From Micrasema longulum (taxonomy: Eukaryota; Arthropoda; Insecta; Trichoptera; Brachycentridae), in NCBI GenBank assembly GCA_022494885.1, contig JAGVSM010001345.1, positions 147,496 to 211,495 on the forward strand: a stretch of DNA of 64,000 nucleotides, given 5' to 3'. A model generated the notes under the pieces. The model saw only the letters and a list, made by a program, of their open reading frames with translations, had not been told where the DNA came from and did no database searches. The position numbers were made by a program, and so were the translations under genes. Shown here piece by piece: positions 10,986 to 21,269 of the stretch; the first letter of the stretch is position 1, and every line of letters begins with the position of its first letter.

Positions 10986-11539
10986 TTAGATTAAAATTTT
11001 GACATTTTCGCTCACTCATTTTCATACTCAAAAATGTTAACTGGTAAACGAGAAATAACATACCACAACTATTTGTACCTCTATGACGGCCATCCAGCAA
11101 ATGACGATACCGCTGTTTAATGTTCCACTCACGATCAAAACATTCTAGGAAACCTGCGCCATCAAGTTTGTACAGACGTTTTAATGATGGCATCCACCGC
11201 TACATGACGGCCACTAGATGACGGCACCACTTTCTTCCTTAAAAATCATACCTTTAGTCAAAAGAAATCTTTGAGAACATAATAATTCTTGTTTTTTGGT
11301 TGATAATTGAAGACTTTGTTAAAAACCGCAAACGCCAACAATATTTTAGGAGAGTGTTAAAACTGAATACCATTTTTTACAATGGTTTTTATACATTAAA
11401 ATGAAACAATATCATAGATATACTTTAAGTTCACTGTATAGAACTTGAAAACGTTGAATATTAAATAAAATGTCAGTGTGACATTTGCCGTTTTTAGGTA
11501 ATATTTGGACCGTTGTGGTTTTAAGTGCAAACTATGAAA

Positions 11540-11960
11540 AAATCAGTATGAATGGATGAAATAAAAATATGGTATTAGTATTTGAAAGAATAATATTCAG
11601 GAAGATATTTAGTGCTATCAACCAAAACGAAGTGTGGAGGAGACGGTTTAATCATGAATTAGAGGCACTGTATGGCAAACCCAACATTGCACAATTCATC
11701 AAAATAAGAAGCTTACAATGGTTGGGCCATGTGCACAGAATGAATGATAACCGTAGTCCAAAAATATTATTTATACCACTCCGGAAGGCAGACGAGGCAG
11801 AGGCAGACCAAAATTAAGATGGCTGGATAATGTGGAAAGTGACATTAAAGCGATTGGCCTGACGAACTGGAGAAGAGCCGCGGGGTGCAGGGACGAATGG
11901 AGACAATTTCTGGAGGAGGCCAGGGCCCACGACGCCGACGGTCTGTAGCGCCACTGATGA
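11540..11960 (+). pseudogene. second LINE type, C-terminal relic
   Basis: WRRRFNHELEALYGKPNIAQ, FIKIRSLQWLGHVHRMNDNR, then after a frameshift RGRPKLRWLDNVESDIKAIG and LTNWRRAAGCRDEWRQFLEE. This is a different LINE lineage from 10180. It ends with a stop and GATGATGATG. Confidence 0.8.
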
Positions 11961-12004
11961 TGATGGACAAAATATAAATAGCGGTTTTAAGAACATTCAG
12001 TAGT

Positions 12005-12405
12005 AAAATCTTCATAAATATTTAGATTTGTTTAAATATTCATAACAGACTATCTAGAACTATCCAGTACACTTTTTGAACTGTCAAAAAATAAGTGCTA
12101 ATGGCGCTAGATAGTGGTAGAAATGCTAATTAAATCATATTTTTTGTTAATTTAACAATGGGCAATTACTGCTTTCAAACAAATTAATGCGGACAATAGC
12201 TGTGTTCACAAAAACACTATATTTTTAAGAATGTGAAGCACCTATGAATTTTTTAGAAATATTTGGAAAACGTCAAAATGATTGTATGGATTTTTAGATA
12301 GAGATTAATTAAATACAGTAACATTAATTTGGAAAATTTTGAACGTTTTATCTTTAAAGTAGAATGAATTTATTAATCGTTAGTTAAAAACTCCTTAATA
12401 GGAGG
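12005..12405. repeat. dispersed repeat family H, copy 1
   Basis: About 370 bp directly repeated at 23105-23470. Shared blocks include AGATAGTGGTAGAAATGCTA, TTCACAAAAACAC, GAAATATTTGGAAAA and AATGATTGTATGGA. Both copies lie just downstream of transposon relics with ATGATGATG ends. Confidence 0.75.
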
Positions 12406-12574
12406 CAATTAGGTTCTTGAAATGAATATAGATGGAGCAGTAAGAGTTTTCAATGTTTTTATGAAGATCGTAATCGTACAAACTGAGTGGTATTATATGC
12501 TTGCTTGCTTACCAAAGTCTCCCAGTTCTCAATGTTTCTGCATATCTTTAATGTCTTGAATTATCTTATTACAG

Positions 12575-12678
12575 ATGAACGACTCAATGGGCAGTATGTT
12601 CAACTGGATGTACTTTGTGCCTCTCATAGTGTTGGGTTCCTTTTTTATGCTCAACCTAGTTCTCGGTGTCCTTAGCGG
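12575..12678 (+). CDS. cac: cac exon: domain I S6
   Basis: Acceptor ACAG ends at 12574, donor GTAAGT at 12679. It encodes [20 protein letters not shown] and then [15 protein letters not shown], the S6 pore-lining helix with the conserved NLVLGVLSG end. It ends after two bases of a Gly codon, which fits both alternative I-II linker exons downstream (13337 and 14710). Confidence 0.97.
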
Positions 12679-12689
12679 GTAAGTCTTCA

Positions 12690-13290
12690 TTCTGTCATTC
12701 TATTGTAAGCAACTCTTTCCTCTTCTATCATCATAGAATTACGATTTGCATCTAGTCAGAATAAGACTGACCAAACATCTCCCTGGTGTCAAATCTCCAC
12801 AAATTTAATTTATTTAAGTATTATGTTTTTAATCATAATGTCTTAACATTGATTTGACAAAAAAGTGGCGAGGCTTCTAACTCTGCACATTTATCAGCCA
12901 AGATGTTCCTTGCTGAAAAATAAAGAGGGGCTCTGATTTTTGCTAAAAGACTTTGTCTTGAACACGGTCGATGTTCTTTTGAAACGTTAGAGCATCAACC
13001 GTGAAAGACCTGTGAACATACTCTGTAAATTTCACGGCTTATTAGATTGTCAGGATATGTTCCGTTAAAAGATTATGCCAATTTAAGATTACTTAATTAT
13101 TAATAATGCAGATGTGATCACTGAACCGTTTAAAAGATTAGATTTTTTGCCCGGTAAAATATATTAAATTTTGTGTTCTACGCGTCTGTCCTTTTTGCAC
13201 AAACTGTAAAGTCAACAGACATGCTTTTTAAAATATTTTTTGTTATTCTCATTCATTATTTTTGTTTATGTTGTGTTTTTTCATTTATTT
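12690..13290. other. short intron between IS6 and the alternative I-II exons
   Basis: No transposon recognised in this 0.66-kb intron. The end (13240-13330) is strongly T-rich, serving as polypyrimidine tract for the alternative exon at 13337. Confidence 0.5.
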
Positions 13291-13336
13291 GTTTGTTCTG
13301 TTCTATTATTTTCTTTCACTGTCATTGCACGAAAAG

Positions 13337-13452
13337 GGAATTTTCCAATGAGAGAGGTCGCGTTGAGAGAAGGGCCCAGTTTCAAAAGGACAGAGTTCGG
13401 CAACAATTTCACCAGGACTTTGGTGCATACATTAGCTGGATAACAAGAGCAG
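13337..13452 (+). CDS. cac: cac alternative I-II linker exon (divergent AID version)
   Basis: A pyrimidine-rich tract precedes the acceptor GAAAAG (AG at 13335-13336); donor GTATAG at 13453. The 116-nt exon reads EFSNERGRVERRAQFQKD, then RVRQQFHQDFGAYISWITRA. It is the same length and phase as 14710-14825, and 16 of 38 complete residues are identical. It keeps the Gln-Gln, Tyr, Trp and Ile of the alpha-interaction domain that binds the beta subunit, but lacks the Gln-x-x-Glu-Arg motif present in the other exon. Drosophila cac is known to use mutually exclusive exons at this position. Assignment rests on this paralogy and on frame logic. Confidence 0.88.
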
Positions 13453-14094
13453 GTATAGCAGGAGTTCTAACCTGGCCCGATATAAGCTAACTTAACCTAA
13501 CAGTACTTAAACCTTAAACAACCCATACTAACACTTTCAGCTTATTTGGTGTAGAATTAACAACCATACCATCAGAATCTCTTTATGTTTTTATTACAAT
13601 AGCCAATATTTAAACATATCTAACAATTATTATCGACGCTAAAAAGGCCAAGTGACTCCACTCAAGCCAAAATTTAGTTTTAAATACCACTTTTCTCAGA
13701 ATTTTAAGCTGCATCCTATAAACCCCGACACCCATGAATTTTGTATGTACATTTTGGCATTTACATAAAAAACCAGACACGAGATATAGACGCATCAGTA
13801 AAGGTTGTCTGCCTATAAATAATAATAATATTAATAACAAAATCAAATACAACATTCTAAAATGAGACGAAGACAATCGAGACTAATAAACCAGAGACTG
13901 ACATTATACAATAAACTTCCAGAAAAACCTTAACACAGACAAGACTAAAGACTCAGACAACCTTTACAAAAGATGTTAAAAATACTAACATTAATGTGAA
14001 TTTAAAAAAGATTAAATATTTTCTCAAATAAATGTAATCCGTAAAAGATTGTAAATTAATCGAATCTGGAGTTCCTAATTAAAAAAAAGACATA

Positions 14095-14535
14095 AAGCTG
14101 TTGAAGAAAGTCCAGAGAAGTGCAATTAAAACGATAGTTTCTCTAAGGAATAAATCATACGAGGACCGCTTAAGGGAGCTCGGGTTTAGTTCAATGGAAG
14201 AGCGGAGGCAGCGTGGTGACTTTACTGAGCAATATAATGTACCCAAGTTGAAATCAATGTTCACTATAAATGAAAATTGCCATCTCAGAGGTCATTCGTT
14301 GAAACTAAACACTACCTCCTTCTCATCCAACCCCAGGAAGAACTTCCTGACAAACCGAGTTGTGGAGAAATGGAATGGCCTTCCCGAGAAAGTGATTGGT
14401 GCTGGTTCAGTGAATGTTAACTAGATGCACACAGCAATTTGTAATGTTTAATAACCATGTACACTTGTACACTTGATATACACGCATAAGCTTAATAGCT
14501 GCTAGTGTATTATTATTGATAATAATAATAGTTAA
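14095..14535 (+). pseudogene. CR1-group LINE, C-terminal relic
   Basis: KKVQRSAIKTIVSLRNKSYE, DRLRELGFSSMEERRQRGDF, HLRGHSLKLNTTSFSSNPRK and NFLTNRVVEKWNGLPEKVI match the typical end of CR1/Jockey-group reverse transcriptases. The 3' end is a (TAA)n-like microsatellite. It sits between the two mutually exclusive exons. Confidence 0.8.
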
Positions 14536-14709
14536 AATAAAAAATATTAAAGAAGTGATCGAATGTAAATGTTTCTATGTAAAATTGTTATTATGAGCCA
14601 GTTATGTTGTCCTATATATTTAGTTTCTGAACACATCCTGCTAGGCACCGCTTCTCCATGACAATAATTGGCTAGTCCCTATTACATGAGCGTCTTTTCC
14701 CCTTTGTAG

Positions 14710-14825
14710 AGAGTTCGCTAAGGAGAGAGAAAAAGTAGAAAATAGACAAGAATTTCTAAAGTTAAGAAGGCAGCAGCAACTCGAAAGGGAGTTGAACGGC
14801 TACGTAGAATGGATTTGTAAAGCAG
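14710..14825 (+). CDS. cac: cac alternative I-II linker exon (canonical AID version)
   Basis: Acceptor TTTGTAG ends at 14709, donor GTATGA at 14826. It encodes [20 protein letters not shown], then [18 protein letters not shown]. This matches the canonical AID pattern QQ-E--L-GY--WI that binds the auxiliary beta subunit, and includes QQLER, the Gln-x-x-Glu-Arg motif linked to G-beta-gamma modulation in Cav2 channels. Length is 116 nt. Starting in phase 2 and ending in phase 1, it can replace 13337-13452 but cannot be joined to it in frame. Confidence 0.95.
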
Positions 14826-15284
14826 GTATGATTTTTTCTTCAAATTCTAATGTTTAATTTTAAATTTTATAATTTTTTATCATGGAATTATAATATACCA
14901 GCAGGCGCGTAGAATCAAGTCTGCATACTGCAACTGTGTCCAAAAATTTCCAAATGCCCCCCCGCGTGAAGTGGCCACGTAATGTTGCCAAACCGCGAAC
15001 AATATATTATCATAACACAAATAATGTTTTACCACATAAAATACTTCACTGACTGGAAAAAACAGGTACTTTTAATAGACAATCGTAAAAAAAACATTAA
15101 ATAATAATTTAGTAATTCAGTAAAATTAATACAGTTTATTACAAACAGCATAATAAATAGAAAGCTGAGAAAATTTTTACTACCCTGGCAATACTCACAA
15201 AATGTCCACCTTGTTTTATTTAAGAATCTGACAGTCAGTAAAATAATCGAATTCTTAAATAATATTTGGGAATTTACTACTTAT

Positions 15285-15375
15285 ATAAATATATATATAT
15301 ATATATATATAGTTGGATAATTTATATAGCGCCATTTTTGTGAAAATCACCTCAAGGGCACTGTACAATTAATAA
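15285..15375 (-). repeat. (TA)n microsatellite and L2-like 3' tail
   Basis: (AT)n at about 15287-15312, then TTATATAGCGCCATTTTTGT and ACCTCAAGGGCACTGTAC, the reverse complement of the L2 tail at 8020-8065. Confidence 0.75.
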
Positions 15376-15785
15376 ATATCCCAGTACGTCTTGCAGCTAC
15401 AGAGCGCATGGACGGTTGGGATTCTAGTTCCTCGTTTTCAATTAAGATCAATCAAAAATTATAACAGATAGGAGCTAGATTACAAGACGTCTTGCAGCTA
15501 CAGAGCGCATAGACAGTTAGAAATTTAGCCCCCATTTACACATTTTAAAAGTTGACAAATAAATTTAGTGTATTAATGATATTTAAAAAAATAAAAAATA
15601 TGAATAATAAAAAGGAATAAGATTACAACACGTCTTGCAGCTACTAAGTGCATAGACGATTGGAATTCTAGACCCCATTTACAAAATTTAGGTATTTTAA
15701 AGTTGATATATGAAAGCAAGATAAACAATCATCGTGCAGCTACAAAGCGCACGGACGAGTGGAATTCCAGCAAAGTTAAAACAAT
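15376..15785. repeat. four spaced copies of a roughly 45-bp motif
   Basis: CGTCTTGCAGCTACAGAGCG recurs, with small changes, near 15388, 15487, 15632 and 15733. Each copy is followed by CATAGACGGTTGGAATTCTA-like sequence. Spacing is about 100-145 bp; spacers are AT-rich. Origin unknown. Confidence 0.7.
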
Positions 15786-16339
15786 ATTAATAAATTTATA
15801 AAAAATAGAGCATAGTAGTAAATTGGTCAAGTGTTCATGCCAAGAAGTAAGCAATAAAAAACTAAATAAATCAAACACTGTTTCAACTCCATCGTTAACA
15901 AAGGGAGATAGATGTCCGAAGAGTAGATTTTGTAGACAGTAGGTAGATACCGTCGCCATGTGGCCCACTGGCTGCTAGATAATTTCTGGAAACGCACGTG
16001 TGTAGTACTTTTGTTCCAACGACTTGGTGTCCATTTTGGTCCGTATTATTTCATTTTATGAGACGCAACATTCCTGTTCAATTCACTTTTTTACACAAAC
16101 GTGTATGGGCGTTAGCATATCCATTAAATGTGATCCCACCCTTTTCCCTTTTAATCCCAGCAGTATTTTAACCCTTAAAAACGACACAACACGGCGTACG
16201 TGGTTTCTGGACTATTATAATTCTGTGATTGTTATCAATCTGAATCTTAAAGATATGTGCAAAATGATTCTCTATCCAGCCTTTTTTTAAAGCCTATTGT
16301 TACCTTCCACCATTGCCTATTTTACATTTAAATGCCGAT

Positions 16340-16552
16340 GGTGAGTTGGCCTCGTGGTGCAGTGGTCAGCGCGTTTGCCTACCACGTGAGAGGTCGCGGG
16401 TCCGGTTCCCGACATAGTTGACATGAAATATTTATTTGATAGGTGGTTTACACTAGAATATTTCATATTCCCTGGCCAGGCACCTAAGCGTAAGACTGAT
16501 GATCAAAAATGATCAAGATACCCTGCGATTAGTGTACCAATGCAGCCCCCAA
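16340..16552 (+). mobile_element. tRNA-derived SINE, family 1, copy C
   Basis: GGCCTCGTGGTGCAGTGGTC, the tRNA-like head to CCGGTTCCCGACATAGTTGA, then AGAATATTTCATATTCCCTG and GCGTAAGACTGAT. Slightly shortened at the 3' end. Confidence 0.85.
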
Positions 16553-16599
16553 AAATACTATTTTAATATGTTGATAACCTTTGCATATTTCAAATGTAT

Positions 16600-17320
16600 A
16601 AATCCTTTTTTATTTGACATTTCAATGTCAGGAACTTTGGTAATTTTTAAATAACGCTGATGTCAATATGAATCTTTATTTATTTCACATTTTAAAGTCA
16701 GAATCTTTGTGATCTTCCAAAAATGTTCATTTCAGTATGAATCGTTGTTCATTTCACATTTCAATGTCAGAAACTTTAGTGATATTATACAGGGTGTTCT
16801 TTAAACCCTGTCACATCCGAAACCATAATGATCAGTATGAGCAAGAAGACATATTAACACATAAAAATTTTTTTTTGAACGAATAATTATTTTTTAAATC
16901 AAATACTAAAAAAAACAAACGGTTGCTTACTTCTGCAGAGGTGAAACGAGAAGGGGGAGGGGGGAGTCTGACACACAGTCAACCGCGCTGCCGCGCCCCC
17001 CTCGCTTCTCCCCTTCAGAAGAAAGCAACCATTTTATTATTATTAATTATTTTTTTTGAAAATTTTATTCGTTTTCAAAAAATAATTTGATGTGCCAATA
17101 TGTCTTCTTTTTTAAACTGATCATCGTGATTTCGGATGTGACAGGGTTTAAAGAACATCCTGTGGAAATGTGTTATTTTCAGAACATTGGTGATATTGCA
17201 TAAAAGTTTATTTTTTTTAATTTTACATTTTTAGGAATTTTGTGATATTCCAGAAATTTGTTATTTTTTATTTCACTTTTTTAGGAACTTCAGTAAGATT
17301 CCAGGAATGTTTATATGTTT
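16600..17320. repeat. minisatellite of about 62-bp units, interrupted by a MITE
   Basis: Units with TTTCACATTTCAATGTCAG, GAACTTTGGTGAT and ATTCCAGAAATGTT-like blocks occur at about 16612, 16676, 16740 and, after the inserted MITE, at 17180, 17225 and 17270. The array resumes directly after the MITE. Confidence 0.75.
16790..17163. mobile_element. inverted-repeat MITE
   Basis: Ends ACAGGGTGTTCTTTAAACCC and TTTCGGATGTGACAGGGTTT, continuing AAAGAACATCCTGT, are inverted repeats of about 35 bp, and further pairing extends inward. The centre contains a G-rich run (GAAGGGGGAGGGGGGAG) and its C-rich counterpart CGCCCCCCTCGCTTCTCCCC. No coding sequence. Confidence 0.85.
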
Positions 17321-17466
17321 TTAAAAAAATAAATTTTTTTCGCATTTTTATATCTGAACTTTTTTTTAGTCATTCTTGTCCTTCTCAAATTATTCGTCAT
17401 TTGATCTGCTCGAGTATGAAGATGGTTTAGATAAACGTTTCATTCAAATGATTTTTTATGTTTCAG

Positions 17467-17526
17467 AGGAAGTAATATTAGCAGAAGAAAGAACAACGGA
17501 AGAAGAAAAAATGCACATAATAGAAG
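17467..17526 (+). CDS. cac: cac exon: I-II linker, acidic helix
   Basis: Acceptor TTTCAG ends at 17466, donor GTATTA at 17527. The 60-nt exon encodes EEVILAEERTTEEEKMHII plus a split Ala codon. This charged helical stretch follows the AID directly in insect Cav2 channels. Phase 1 on both sides. Confidence 0.95.
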
Positions 17527-17549
17527 GTATTATCTGAATTTTTCATTTA

Positions 17550-17840
17550 TTACATACATAACTGTAGTAAAGAAGTTTAGCCCTACAGGAAATTGTATAA
17601 AAAAATGTTTTCTTACTCGCAAGCTTCTTAAAAAATGATTTTTATGAAAAATAAATAAATTTAAAAAAATAAAAATGAGCTACTTTGAACGACGTCACTG
17701 GTTCATATGAACCAACCAATGATAAGAAAGTTGTGAAAGATTTCCGGTTTATTAATTAATATTAGTTAATCATAGCGCTGATACTAAGATAGATGATTTA
17801 TTTTTTTTAAATTTGGCTAAGTTTAATAGTCTAATAACAA
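17550..17840 (-). repeat. dispersed repeat family I, copy 1
   Basis: GCCCTACAGGAAATTGTA, AAAATGTTTTCTTACTCGC, GACGTCACTGGTTCATATGA and AGATTTCCGGTTTAT are reversed relative to 54050-54430. A related piece is at 52370-52590. Starts 24 bp after the exon 17467-17526 donor. Confidence 0.65.
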
Positions 17841-17921
17841 ATAAAAAATAATAAAATCCACTGGATTCCTTATTACAGCTACAGTTTGGTCATATTATGT
17901 TTATCATGATATGCGTTTAGT

Positions 17922-18290
17922 TAACAGATTACAACACAGATGAAGAACCTTTTAGAAGGCAATATAGAAGTCCAGGCATCTACAGGTCTTATGACATGTA
18001 TTTAGACACTGTGTAACATTCACCATTCTGCCCATATTTGAACATTTATATTCCTTCAATTCTTTCATCTGTTGATGTTTGTGAAGTTAAAGAGCTGAAA
18101 CCTTTATTTGTGTGGGTGAGATTCATGTGATTGAATTATTTCACCATCATACTAGGCAACGCCTAAAATTTTTATTTTTCAATTTTTATACTTCGTCATG
18201 GACCAGGTGAATTTATTATGTAGATGCCTGGACTTCTATATTGCCTTCTCTAAAATATTCTTCATCTCTGTTGTAATCTGTTAATATAAA
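17922..18290. mobile_element. MITE-like element of family D with about 65-bp inverted ends
   Basis: The left end (TTAACAGATTACAACACAGA, GAAGTCCAGGCATCTACA) is the inverse of the right end (TGTAGATGCCTGGACTTCTA, CTGTTGTAATCTGTTAA). The interior carries the D-family body (GTGTAACATTCACCATTCTG, CATCTGTTGATG, ACTAGGCAACGCC). GATATGCGTTTAG occurs both just left (about 17909) and at about 18356, a possible direct repeat of a larger unit. Confidence 0.8.
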
Positions 18291-18437
18291 CAGCTCCCCA
18301 GGGAGTTGAATCCAGTCCTTATCTACAAAAATTAGGACAGACTCAAAATATTGTTGATATGCGTTTAGATTACTCGTGATGCGTTCATGTTTATTACATG
18401 GCTGACAATTAAGTTTGTTTGGCATTAATAATAATAA

Positions 18438-18500
18438 TTTTCGACAATTTTTATAGCGTCGTTTTCGTGAGTAATTACTTCAAGGGCGCTGTACATTATA
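18438..18500 (-). repeat. L2-like LINE 3' tail only
   Basis: TTTTATAGCGTCGTTTTCGT and CTTCAAGGGCGCTGTAC are the reverse complement of the tail hairpin of the L2-like element at 7267. Confidence 0.65.
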
Positions 18501-18734
18501 CTTCATTAAAACAATAATAAGGTCTATCTACAGGCTAACTCTCAATGACTATTTATTTACAGACAAATTGTTCAAATAATGTAATACACATACTTGTACT
18601 TCTAAAAATTACATCTTAAATGTAGAAGTTTTCAGTTTTTAAGTTTTTAATTTTTTTAAATGAGTTTTTTTAATGTTTTCCACTGGTACTCTCAGGTACA
18701 AAATTTCAAATAAGAAAACCGAGTGGCGATGAGT

Positions 18735-18840
18735 TCGCCTTATTTTTCAGTGGTTGGTGTGTTCGCCTAACATTTTTAAGGTCCTGTGTTCGATTCCTTC
18801 CAGGGTGGACGTGAAATATCGTTTGTAATGGTGGTTCTGG
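18735..18840 (+). mobile_element. tRNA-like SINE head, distinct from families 1-3
   Basis: CAGTGGTTGGTGTGTTCGCC with a B-box-like GTGTTCGATTCC, followed by GGGTGGACGTGAAATAT. Too decayed to be a tRNA gene. It directly abuts a family D piece. Confidence 0.5.
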
Positions 18841-19215
18841 CGATCATTTTAGAGAGTGGACATTGACAGGGCTTACGACCAGTCATTGGCTGGATGAAGT
18901 GGCCACTTTACACACTGTAACATTTACCATTCTGCCTATGTTTGAATATCTAAATTTTTCAAGATAATTCAAGAGCGGAAAACCTTATTTTATGGCGGAG
19001 AGATTATTTTAACTGAATGGTTGCTACATGCAATGCCTGAAAATATTTTTTAATGTTTGTACTTCTTGGTCCATTTGTTTTAATCAACAATATTTTGAGT
19101 TGATCCAAATTGTTGTAGACATGGAATGGATTTAAACCCCTAGAGAATTTTTAAGTTTAACATTTTGCAACAGAGATTGAGAACATATTAGAGAAGAGAA
19201 TATGGAAGTCTAGGC
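18840..19215. repeat. fold-back family D copy
   Basis: GACAGGGCTTACGACCAGTC, GTGGCCACTTTACACACTGT, CCATTCTGCCTATGTTTGAA, then TTTTGAGTTGATCCAAATTG and GAGAACATATTAGAGAAGAG. Non-coding. Confidence 0.65.
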
Positions 19216-19254
19216 ATTTGATTGGTGATCATTATAGTTTGTGAAGAGGACACT

Positions 19255-19680
19255 TATTTATTTATTTATTAACGGACATTGTCCATGTATACAATTTATA
19301 AGGTTTAAATATTACAATAAAAGTAAAGTTTAAAACATTTTTTAAAAAAAGAAAAGAAGCATTGACAAACATAAGGGACATCGAGACAAGATCTGGACTA
19401 TTTATTTAGTGATCGTTTAAATCGTTGTAAACTTAAACCAAAAAAGTCCAGATCTTGTCTCGAGTTAACAATACGACAAAGACGGGTCATTGGAGAATTA
19501 AGGCCATAATTTGTTCTATGCTGATTGATGAACAGTACTTCATTGTTTCTCAACCTACGAGTCAGAATATGGAATTTTACTTGTCCCAGTACGGATGGAA
19601 CATCGATTTTACCATTAAATATGCTGAACATAAATATGGAATCAAAATTAGTATTATTTTCAACGAGTTGTAAATATTTT
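19255..19680 (-). pseudogene. LINE C-terminal relic
   Basis: The minus-strand frame 19398-19631 reads GKIDVPSVLGQVKFHILTRR, LRNNEVLFINQHRTNYGLNS and PMTRLCRIVNSRQDLDFFGL. The H-RTNYGLN-P--RLCR pattern is the usual C-terminal end of a group of insect LINEs. An 18-bp perfect inverted repeat (CGAGACAAGATCTGGACT near 19382, inverse near 19447) lies at its end. Confidence 0.7.
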
Positions 19681-19689
19681 TAATTTTTT

Positions 19690-20180
19690 TATTTAACTTT
19701 TTGTACATAATGTTATTTGTACATTGGCGGGCTTATTGCCAAATGGCAATTTCTTCCAACCAACCAATAAAATAAAAGTTTTTTTTTTATAATTCAAGTT
19801 ACAGAACATATTCAATAGAAAAAAAAAGATTAAAAAGCTAAAAGTATATAAAAATAGAAATAAACGTATTTGTTTATAAATTACCTTAAATCAAAACTAT
19901 TACTCAATGGGAAAAAGGAAAAAAGAGGAAAGAGGAAAAAGGAAAGGAGGAGAGATTAAGGAAGAGAAAGGAGATGTTTTTTCAGACGTGATTTAAAAAG
20001 AAATAATGCAGTAACATCTTTGATGGTGGGTGGGAGATGATTCCACAGTCGAGCCGCATGGACACTATATGAGTTAGAGAAGAAAGAGAAATAAATCCCT
20101 CTTAGAAAATGGGAATCAAGTGAAAGAACCTTAGATCTCTGATGTGAGTACGCAACACTAGCCGCGGGAGTACAACCCGA
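19690..20180 (-). pseudogene. another LINE C-terminal relic with 3' tail
   Basis: The minus strand reads SVHAARLWNHLPPTIKDVTA, then LFLFKSRLKK (about 20000-20070), the RLWN-LP ending of LINE reverse transcriptases. The 3' tail contains TTGCCATTTGGCAATAAGCC (near 19735). A T-rich start at 19680 fits a poly(A) end on the minus strand. Confidence 0.65.
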
Positions 20181-20189
20181 TCAGGTTAT

Positions 20190-20900
20190 ATCCAGTTCTT
20201 GTGTACAAAATTTTGGACAAACTCTTAATATTTTTGATTAAAACTTGTCTAAGAAGAAGTATTAAAATCGTCGCCTAGTATGCGGGTGAAATAATTCAGT
20301 CAGATGAATCTCACCCATATCAGTAAAGACTCGATCAAATGAATGAATTAGAAATTTAATCCACCTAAACAATGGAGGCGGATTCTTTTTATAAATGACA
20401 TTTTTTCAAACAATTATCTAATTTCCTACCATCAAACATTAAACCTGCATTCTACACAACTAATAATATAGGAACATTGTTAAAAAATTACAAAGACAAA
20501 GTCCATAAATATAATTAATCTGGAATATGCTAATTAAATTGCAATGATTGCGATTCAATCTACATTGGAAAAACTAAAAGAAACTTTGATATTAGAGTAA
20601 AAGAACACTAAAGGTGCTTAACTAATAATAATTTTTCTGAATTTGCAAACTATCTGCTATAAAATAACCATAACTTCAATAAAAAACTGGATTAAAAGTA
20701 TTTCATATTGAAAATAAAATATTAAAATTAGACAACTTAGAAATTTTAAAAAATTAAAAAAGCGATTTAAAATAAGAAAAAATATTTTTTAACCAAATAA
20801 ACAATATTTACTTTAGTTCTCTGTCTAGCTTCGAAAACATTGATATCAAATTATCACCCTTGTAAGGAAAAAATACTTGATTTACTGGGTCCGCGTGTAG
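20190..20900. other. intron with a family D remnant, otherwise unrecognised
   Basis: 20205-20330 shares AAAATTTTGGACAAACTC and TGAAATAATTCAGTCAGATG with family D. 20340-20900 is AT-rich; no protein-coding signal seen. Confidence 0.4.
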
Positions 20901-20907
20901 TATTTAG

Positions 20908-21250
20908 TTAACACTTTGTATCCCGGAGCCGTGTAAACACGGGACCGGGACACAACGCGTGTTTACACGGCTCCGGGATACAAATCACAAAAAAGAAGTG
21001 AGACGCTGCAGGTATATGTGCGAACATTGCAATGTGGTTCTCCATAAAGGCCAATGTTAGCAAAACTATCATACAAAAATGACATATTGAATTGTTCCAA
21101 ATAAATTTGAGAAATTAAAATTGATTTAACTTAGTATTTCATAATTATGACACGTTTAAGAAACTCTTCACAAAGCATGAAATTTCACAAAAATGCGCCG
21201 GGCACAGGGTAAATTCTTTGTGTATTCGGCCGGTGATCAAAGTGTTTTAA
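20908..21250 (+). mobile_element. piggyBac-like short element with TTAA flanks
   Basis: TTAA then CACTTTG at the left (20908) and CAAAGTG then TTTTAA at the right (about 21241-21250). Just inside the left end is a perfect 27-bp inverted repeat (20915-20941 and 20958-20984, 16-nt loop). A remnant of a Cys/His-rich C-terminus (YMCEHCNVVLHKGQC) resembles the piggyBac transposase C-terminal zinc-binding domain; the copy at 56876 keeps it longer. TTAA is the piggyBac target. Confidence 0.7.
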
Positions 21251-21269
21251 CATGATAAAAATAAAACAG

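Larger units (their letters stand above)
14903..16235 (-). mobile_element. P-like (THAP) non-autonomous element, split by later insertions
   Basis: Left part 14903-15275 (ACTGTGTCCAAAAATTTCC, TACCCTGGCAATACTCAC) and right part 16025-16235 (GATCCCACCC, CGACACAACACGGCG, TTTCTGGACTATTATAATTC) match opposite ends of the complete copies at 25045 and 59264. About 700 bp of other repeats (L2 tail, tandem units) lie between them. Confidence 0.7.
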
